Part shown: piece after piece, positions 59,070 through 64,000 of the stretch
How the letters are laid out: each line of letters starts with the position of its first letter
Numbering within the stretch: position 1 is the stretch's first letter
Source of the DNA: Pseudomonas cannabina
GTDB lineage: Bacteria > Pseudomonadota > Gammaproteobacteria > Pseudomonadales > Pseudomonadaceae
DNA length: 64,000 nt
Direction of reading: 5' to 3'
Assembly: GCF_900100365.1 (NCBI RefSeq)
Contig: NZ_FNKU01000001.1
Span: forward strand, 186,001-250,000
Notes under the pieces: model-generated
The model's input: the letters and a program-made list of their open reading frames with translations, nothing else
Databases searched by the model: none
Told to the model about the DNA's origin: nothing
Translations under genes and position numbers: made by a program

Positions 59070-59105
59070 AAAAAAAGCCTGCCGCCTTTATTCGACGGCG
59101 GGCTT
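59070..59105 (-). terminator. Intrinsic terminator downstream of the heme receptor
   Basis: On the minus strand AAGCCCGCCG pairs with CGGCAGGCTT (one G-T wobble) over an 11-base loop and is followed by a run of T residues, starting 17 bases after the receptor stop. Confidence 0.82.
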
Positions 59106-59121
59106 CGAGTCACTGTCGGGT

Positions 59122-61695
59122 TTAGATGTCCCACACCAGATTGACGCTGAAGTTGCGTCCCGGCTGGGTCAGGCGATCGAGATTGGCGGGCGCAGTCACG
59201 CCAGCCTCGCCCACGCCGTCGTAGCCGCGCACGACATCCCAGCGCCAGTACTTCTTGTCGGTCAGGTTGTAGAGGCCCGCGTTCACGGTCACGTCATTGC
59301 TGACTTTGTAGTACCCGGTCAGGTCGAGAATGCCGAAGCCCGGCGTCTTGAACTGGCTGGAGGTGCCATCCGGTGTGTGGAAATTGCTGTCGTCCACGCG
59401 GGTCTTGCGCTTGACCAGCGTCCAGCTCAACAGGCCGCCATAGGCGCCTTGGTCATACCCGAGGCCGAGGACGCCGGTCAGCGGGTTGACGCTGTTGATC
59501 GGTTCGCCCGTGTCCTCGTTGCGCCCGTGTACGTAAGCAATGGATGCCTGGCTGTACAGACCGTCTGGCGCGCCCAGGCTGTCGAGATTCAGACGGCCCT
59601 TGAACTCTGCGCCCTTTATGGTGGCGTGCTTGATGTTGCTGGACTGGAAAGTGAGTTCGTCATAACCGGGGGTGATTGCGTCCTCGTTGATGAAGTCGCG
59701 GTACTTGTTGTAGAACACGGCGATGTCGAACGAGCCTGATTCAAAACGGCCACGCAGACCGGTTTCATAACTTTTGCTGGTTTCCGGCTTGAGGTCCGGG
59801 TTGGGCTCGACCACGTACCCGGCAGTGGGGTTTTCAAAGCGTCCATAAAGCGCTTTGGCCGAAGGCGTGCGGAAGCCTTCGGCATACTGGCCATACGCGG
59901 TGTACTGGTCGCTCAGCGCGTAGGTCACGCCGAACTTGGGCGACAGGCGATGCCATGTCCGCGTTTCATCGTTAGCCTGGCCGGTGTCGGTCAGGCTGAC
60001 CGACCTGAGAAACTCCGGCGTGAACTCCGGGTCGAGCCGGGTGTGGTCATAGCGCACGCCGGGCAGGAAGGTCCAGTCGTTCCAGCTGATTTGATCCTGA
60101 GCGAACAGCGCGTAGCTGGTGATGGTCGGGTCCGGAAAATCGCTGGTTGCGGCCAGTCGGTCGCTCGGGCTGTCTGCACCGACCACACGACACGAGCCGA
60201 ACACTCGCGCACAGGTCCCGCTGCCGCTGCGCAGTCCGGTGACTTTCTGTTGTTTGAGGGTGGTGCCGTAGGTCAGCACATGATCGGTACTGGCAATGGA
60301 AAAGGCCTTGTCCAGCTGTGCATCGAAAATCCACTGCTTTTCCTGATACTCCGTATCGCGTTGGCGATACACATCGCGGGAGAACGGGAAATAGCGTTCG
60401 TCGGTGCTTTGGTCGGTCTTGGCGGTCTGGTAATTCAGGCTCCATTTGAGGTTATCCACCAGCGGGCTGTCGAGACTGAACGTGTTCTCGATACCGAAGC
60501 GTTCACGGGTGATCGTGTCGTTACCCTCGCGCGACCGATACATGCCCAGCCCGCTGCCATTGGTGAACGGTCCGCCCACTGCGCTCAGCAGGTTGGTATC
60601 GCGATCATCCTTGTACTTTTCATAGGCCAGCGCCAGACGCGCGCCATCGGCGTAGTTCCAGCCCAGCTTACCCAGCACATTGGTGCTGCGGGCGTCCTGC
60701 GGGTTGGCCTCGGTGCGAGCCAGCCCGGTGCCGCCGGTTTCGCCATAGGATTCGGTTTCGTGACCATTGCGCTGGCTCAGGTGCAGCAGGCCGTCGAACT
60801 CGCCCTGACGCCCGGCGAGGGTGGCCGAGTTCAGCCAGTTTTCGTCTGCCGAGCTGTAGCCGGTTTTCAGGCGCGCGCCGATATCCTTGCCGGGTTTGAT
60901 GATGTCATCCGGGTCCAGCGTGTAATAACTGACCACGCCGCCGATGGCACTGCTGCCGTACAGGGCCGAGGCGGGGCCGCGAAGGATTTCCACGCGTTTG
61001 ACGATCTCGGGGTCGACATAGTTGCGGTGGGTCTGCGCATAGGGGCCGGTGAAGAAGCTGTCGGGCACTTCAACGCCATCGACCTGGGTCAGGACGCGGT
61101 TGCCGTCGATGCCGCGAATGTTGTAACCGGTCGTGCCTGCGCGCTGGCCTGCGCCGCCCACCTACACGCCTGGCTCGTAACGCACCAGGTCGCGAATGGT
61201 GTTGATGTTCTGGCGGTCGAGTTGTTCGCGCGTATGCACACTGACTGTGTTCGGCACGGTGACCACGTCCTGAGCCTGACGCGTTGCACTGACGGTGATC
61301 TGATCGAGGGCCATGACCCCGGCAATGTGTTTTTCCAGCACCACATTGTTATTGCCGAGGTTGCGATAGCTCAGTGAGCTGCCCGCCAGCAATTTGTCCA
61401 GCGCGGCCGTCGCGCTCAGGTTGCCGCTTGCGCCACCGGTGGTTACATTTTGTGCCAGTTCCGCTGACATGCCCACCTGCCAGCCGGTGACGCGGCTGAA
61501 TTCGTTCAGGGCCGATACCAGCGGCTGCTGGCTGATCGAAAAGGTGTAGGTGCCAGCCGGGCGTGGCGACGCAACATTTTCGCTGGAAGCATGGGCGGGC
61601 AGTGCCTGCAGACCTGCGCCAAGCACTGCAAGGGTCAGCAGTGAAAGCGTGAGCCGTGCGCGGCTGTGGGCGACAGGCGTGAACGTGGGTGACAT
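59122..61695 (-). pseudogene. TonB-dependent heme receptor interrupted by an in-frame TAG
   Basis: The frame encodes 857 codons: signal peptide, an N-terminal secretin/TonB-type signalling domain (FSISQQPLVSALNEFSRVTGWQVG), TonB box region (DQITVSATR), plug (RDLVRYEPGV...YNIRGIDGNRVLTQVDGVEVPD) and a 22-strand barrel ending FSVNLVWDI. A single TAG (61162-61164) falls after EPGV in the plug, where relatives have EPGVSV; one base change from TCG would restore serine. No other lesion is visible. As read, the first product ends at residue 177, so the receptor should not assemble. An ATG-less restart (GTG at 61161) would lack a signal peptide. Confidence 0.82.
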
Positions 61696-61816
61696 CGGTA
61701 GCGCTCCCTGGGGTGTTGCTCGTTATAGTGTTTGCAAACTGCTTCCGGATGAGAATCAGTTGCATCGGCTATAACTAGACGAACGGCCAGCCGCTATCGA
61801 GTAAAAAAATTCTGCT

Positions 61817-62782
61817 TCAGTTGAGAATCACCAGCGCGGGCAATTCATGCACGCTCGCCGACGTGATCTGCGCCAGCGAGCGCACCACATCCAGCGGGTT
61901 GTCGAGGCGATAATTGCCGGTGACGGCCACCTGATTCAGTCGCGCATTGGGGCTGATGATCCAGCCTGGATAATAGCGACGCAGTTCAGCCAGCACTTCG
62001 CTCAACGGGCTGTTGGCGAAGACCAGTCGGCCCTGCACCCAGGCCAGGTCCCGCGCCGGATCAAGTTTTTCACGGTTTCCAAAACCGCCAGGCCCGATGC
62101 GAAGGCGTTCTCCGGCTGCCAGGCTGAGGCTTGAGTTGCCTCGCACAGCATGCACATCAACAGCGCCGCGCTGTACGTCCACTTGCGCCACACCGTCCAG
62201 ATAACGCACAGAGAACGCGGTGCTGTCGGCACTCATGCGTACCGGCCCGGCTTCGATTTCGAATGGCAAGCCCGGCCGGGACGCCACATCGAAGAACGCT
62301 TCGCCTTGAAGCAGGCGGGCAGAGCGCTGCTGGCCGTCGATCCGGCTGGAAAACGCCGAGTTGGTGTTGAGCAGAACCTTCGAGCCATCGGTCAGTTCGA
62401 GCCGCTGGCGCTCGCCGACCACGGTCAGGTGATCCGCTTGCAGGCGTAACGGTAGATTGCTGAAACTGAACAGCCCAAGCAGCAGAACGGCGGCGGTGGC
62501 CAGCGGTTTCCAGTGCGGGCGGACACGCTGCCACATCGAAGGCTGGCGTGGCTGCGCGAGGGTTTCAGCCGCGAGTTGAACAGGCTGCGAGTGCCAGATC
62601 GCCCGGGCCTTGTCGAACGCGCGCGCGTGCGCTGGATCGGCATTCAGCCATGTCTGGAAACTTGCCAGCCGATCGGCATCGGCGTCTTCCAGCTCGATCA
62701 GCCAGGTCAGCGCCTGATCCATTGCGCGATCGTTCAATACGTCCTGCGCAATCGCTTGCGGACGTTCTGTTCTCGGGGGCAC
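61817..62782 (-). CDS. FecR-like anti-sigma regulator
   Basis: A 321-residue transmembrane sigma regulator. An N-terminal cytoplasmic DUF4880 region (ALTWLIELEDADADRLASFQTWLNADPAHARAFDKARAIW) precedes one membrane helix (near residues 95-110, PLATAAVLLLGLFSFSNLPL) and a periplasmic FecR domain (LELTDGSKVLLNTNSAFS). It should transmit receptor occupancy to the adjacent ECF sigma factor. The start is GTG with GAGGAA six bases upstream; an ATG at 62839 next to the sigma stop has no site. Confidence 0.88.
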   Translation of the reverse strand: MPPRTERPQAIAQDVLNDRAMDQALTWLIELEDADADRLASFQTWLNADPAHARAFDKARAIWHSQPVQLAAETLAQPRQPSMWQRVRPHWKPLATAAVLLLGLFSFSNLPLRLQADHLTVVGERQRLELTDGSKVLLNTNSAFSSRIDGQQRSARLLQGEAFFDVASRPGLPFEIEAGPVRMSADSTAFSVRYLDGVAQVDVQRGAVDVHAVRGNSSLSLAAGERLRIGPGGFGNREKLDPARDLAWVQGRLVFANSPLSEVLAELRRYYPGWIISPNARLNQVAVTGNYRLDNPLDVVRSLAQITSASVHELPALVILN

Positions 62783-62839
62783 GGTGTTCCTCGGAATCCT
62801 GAAACTGTGTCGATAAGAGTCTGGAGCCTGCGGCAGCAT

Positions 62840-63358
62840 TCAGGGCGGGTCAAGCCTTGAAATCACGCCCACGCAGATCGCCATGATCAGTTTCAATTCT
62901 TTTTGCACCGTGCTGGCCGAGACCTGCAACTGCTCGGCGATCTCCAGATAACTGCAGCCATCGAGGCGGCTGAGGGTGAAGATTTTCTGCTGACGCGGGC
63001 TGAGTGTGCTCAGGCTGGCGCTCAACCCTTCGAGCAGGCGCTTGGCGTGCGCGGCATCTTCGGGGGCCCCGAGTTGGGCAACGACGCGTTCCAGTTGTGC
63101 GGGGGAAACGTCCTCGATCATGGTCCGGCCATGAATGCGCCGGGCACGCAAATGATCCAGCGCCAGATTGCGGGCTGTCTGGAAGACGAAGGGTTCGAGA
63201 TGATCGACGGGGTGTTCGGTCAGTGCCCGACTGACGCGTAGCCAGGTCTCCTGAAGCAAGTCCTCGGCGGCACTGTGGCTGCCAACCATGCGCTGCAACG
63301 TGCGCAACAGCACGGCACGTTGGGCCAGAAAGACGTCATTGAAGCGAGACTGCGACAC
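62840..63358 (-). CDS. FecI-like ECF sigma factor
   Basis: A 172-residue iron-starvation ECF sigma factor. Region 2 (LLRTLQRMVGSHSAAEDLLQETWLRVSRAL and PFVFQTARNLALDHLRARR) and region 4 (LSTLSPRQQKIFTLSRLDGCSYLEIAEQLQVSASTVQKEL) are complete. It should direct transcription of the heme receptor gene downstream. The start is GTG at 63356-63358; no strong ribosome site is visible. A Fur box lies 31 bases upstream, consistent with iron repression. Its target receptor is broken in this sequence. Confidence 0.9.
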   Translation of the reverse strand: MSQSRFNDVFLAQRAVLLRTLQRMVGSHSAAEDLLQETWLRVSRALTEHPVDHLEPFVFQTARNLALDHLRARRIHGRTMIEDVSPAQLERVVAQLGAPEDAAHAKRLLEGLSASLSTLSPRQQKIFTLSRLDGCSYLEIAEQLQVSASTVQKELKLIMAICVGVISRLDPP

Positions 63359-63386
63359 AAGGAGAGCCCGACCGAAGATTCAAGCA

Positions 63387-63405
63387 AATGATAATGCTTC
63401 TCATC
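63387..63405. promoter_or_regulatory. Fur box upstream of the ECF sigma gene
   Basis: AATGATAATGCTTCTCATC contains TGATAATGCTTCTCA, which matches 12 of 14 symmetric positions of the TGATAATnATTATCA core of the Fur box. It lies directly upstream of the FecI-like gene, where iron-loaded Fur would block its promoter. Confidence 0.75.
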
Positions 63406-63524
63406 TTCTGGTCGGGTCAAGCGTGGATCGGTAAATATTTGTTCCGGCAGTGTCTCGTTGCTGCGTTCCAGTAAGAGCCGCTTGCGGTGACGCCAGCCAT
63501 CACGTCCAACTGCTCATGAAACGG

Positions 63525-64000
63525 TTACTGCGCGTTATGCAGCGCCAGGCAGTTGTCGAGCATGCGGTTGGAGAACGCCCATTCGTTGTCGTACCACGAG
63601 AGCACCTTGAGCAATTTGCCGCTGACTTTGGTGTGATTGGCGTCGAAGATCGACGACAGCGGGTTGTGATTGAAGTCGTGGGAGACCAGCGGCAGGGTGT
63701 TGTAACCGAGCACTTTGGAATGCTGGCTGGCTTCTTTCATCAGCGCATTGACTTCTTCAGCCGTGGTCTCACGCTTCAGGGTCACGGTCAGGTCGACCAG
63801 CGAGACGTTGATCACCGGCACACGAACGGCCATGCCGGTCAGTTTGCCTGCCAGTTCCGGCAGCACCAGGCCCACCGCTTCGGCAGCCCCGGTCTTGCTC
63901 GGGATCATCGACTGGGTGGCCGAACGCGCACGGTACGGGTCGGTGTGGTAGACGTCGATCAGGTTCTGGTCGTTGGTGTAGGCATGGATGGTGGTCATCA
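63525..64000 (-). CDS. Glyceraldehyde-3-phosphate dehydrogenase, C-terminal part
   Basis: The gene is cut by the window edge; about 158 C-terminal residues are seen, starting in the conserved [11 protein letters not shown] after the catalytic cysteine, which lies outside. The segments [47 protein letters not shown] and [16 protein letters not shown] are diagnostic of type I phosphorylating GAPDH. Pseudomonas has several GAPDH-type genes (gapA, gapB, epd) and I do not assign the paralogue. The stop is followed by about 160 bases before the ECF sigma control region. Confidence 0.92.
   Translation of the reverse strand, partial: MTTIHAYTNDQNLIDVYHTDPYRARSATQSMIPSKTGAAEAVGLVLPELAGKLTGMAVRVPVINVSLVDLTVTLKRETTAEEVNALMKEASQHSKVLGYNTLPLVSHDFNHNPLSSIFDANHTKVSGKLLKVLSWYDNEWAFSNRMLDNCLALHNAQ

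Noticed and set aside
59122..61161. A separate receptor gene starting at GTG 61161
   Set aside because: It would lack a signal peptide, TonB box and the start of the plug; the upstream frame supplies exactly these parts in the same phase.

Overview
The window is chromosomal DNA of a fluorescent Pseudomonas, very probably the Pseudomonas syringae group. The evidence is the complete alginate operon in its pseudomonad order, P. syringae-like AlgX/AlgG/AlgL active-site numbering, core gene neighbourhoods typical of the genus (moaCDE, rhlB, ndpA, valS-holC-pepA-lptFG), high GC, and many REP-type intergenic palindromes of the kind common in this species. The window edges cut two genes: algF on the left and a GAPDH gene on the right.

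Region 1 (1-15831, all minus strand) is the alginate operon algD-alg8-44-K-E-G-X-L-I-J-F, read leftwards from a roughly 820-base control region that carries an AlgT (sigma-22) type promoter, and then yaaA. AlgD makes the GDP-mannuronate precursor. Alg8 and Alg44 polymerise it under c-di-GMP control. AlgK, E, G, X and L form the periplasmic and outer-membrane export, epimerase and lyase machinery. AlgI, J and F, with AlgX, acetylate the polymer. A 187-base gap between algL and algI holds a G/C-tract hairpin and a REP-like palindrome.

Region 2 (16034-29561) has a degenerate polysaccharide-deacetylase-like secreted protein, a PIN-PhoH ATPase, the molybdopterin genes moaCDE, a conserved trio of lipoproteins (CsgG / DUF4810 / DUF799), the helicase rhlB, a carboxylesterase, and the general amino-acid ABC transporter aapJQMP. 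Region 3 (29714-39150) is mostly housekeeping or small accessory genes: an MFS exporter, an NTF2-like protein, a GIY-YIG protein, a GST, a membrane-tethered glutaredoxin, ndpA, an HU gene, rlmF and valS.

Region 4 (39278-40556) is the most unusual locus: a short RHS-core protein with an F-box-like C-terminal domain. It is split by a 99-base MITE-like element with 18-base terminal inverted repeats and a TTAG target duplication. Removing the element and one TTAG copy restores one open reading frame of about 377 codons.

Region 5 (40606-47404) holds a conserved gene, holC, pepA, divergent lptFG, a cold-shock protein and gcvT. Region 6 (47472-56948) holds gcvP and gcvH, a three-gene c-di-GMP/two-component operon (histidine kinase, lone receiver, receiver-PAS-GGDEF-EAL), and a GcsR/PhhR-type sigma-54 activator. 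Upstream of gcvH there is a good sigma-54 promoter and two distal palindromes resembling GcsR sites, so the activator and its probable target sit about 5 kb apart.

Region 7 (56949-64000) contains a REP-type tandem repeat block, DUF5064 and YbaN (DUF454) genes, and an iron/heme module: Fur box, FecI-like ECF sigma factor, FecR-like regulator, TonB-dependent heme receptor and HemO/PigA-type heme oxygenase. The receptor gene is broken by a single in-frame TAG, so as sequenced this heme-uptake route should be non-functional. A partial GAPDH gene closes the window.
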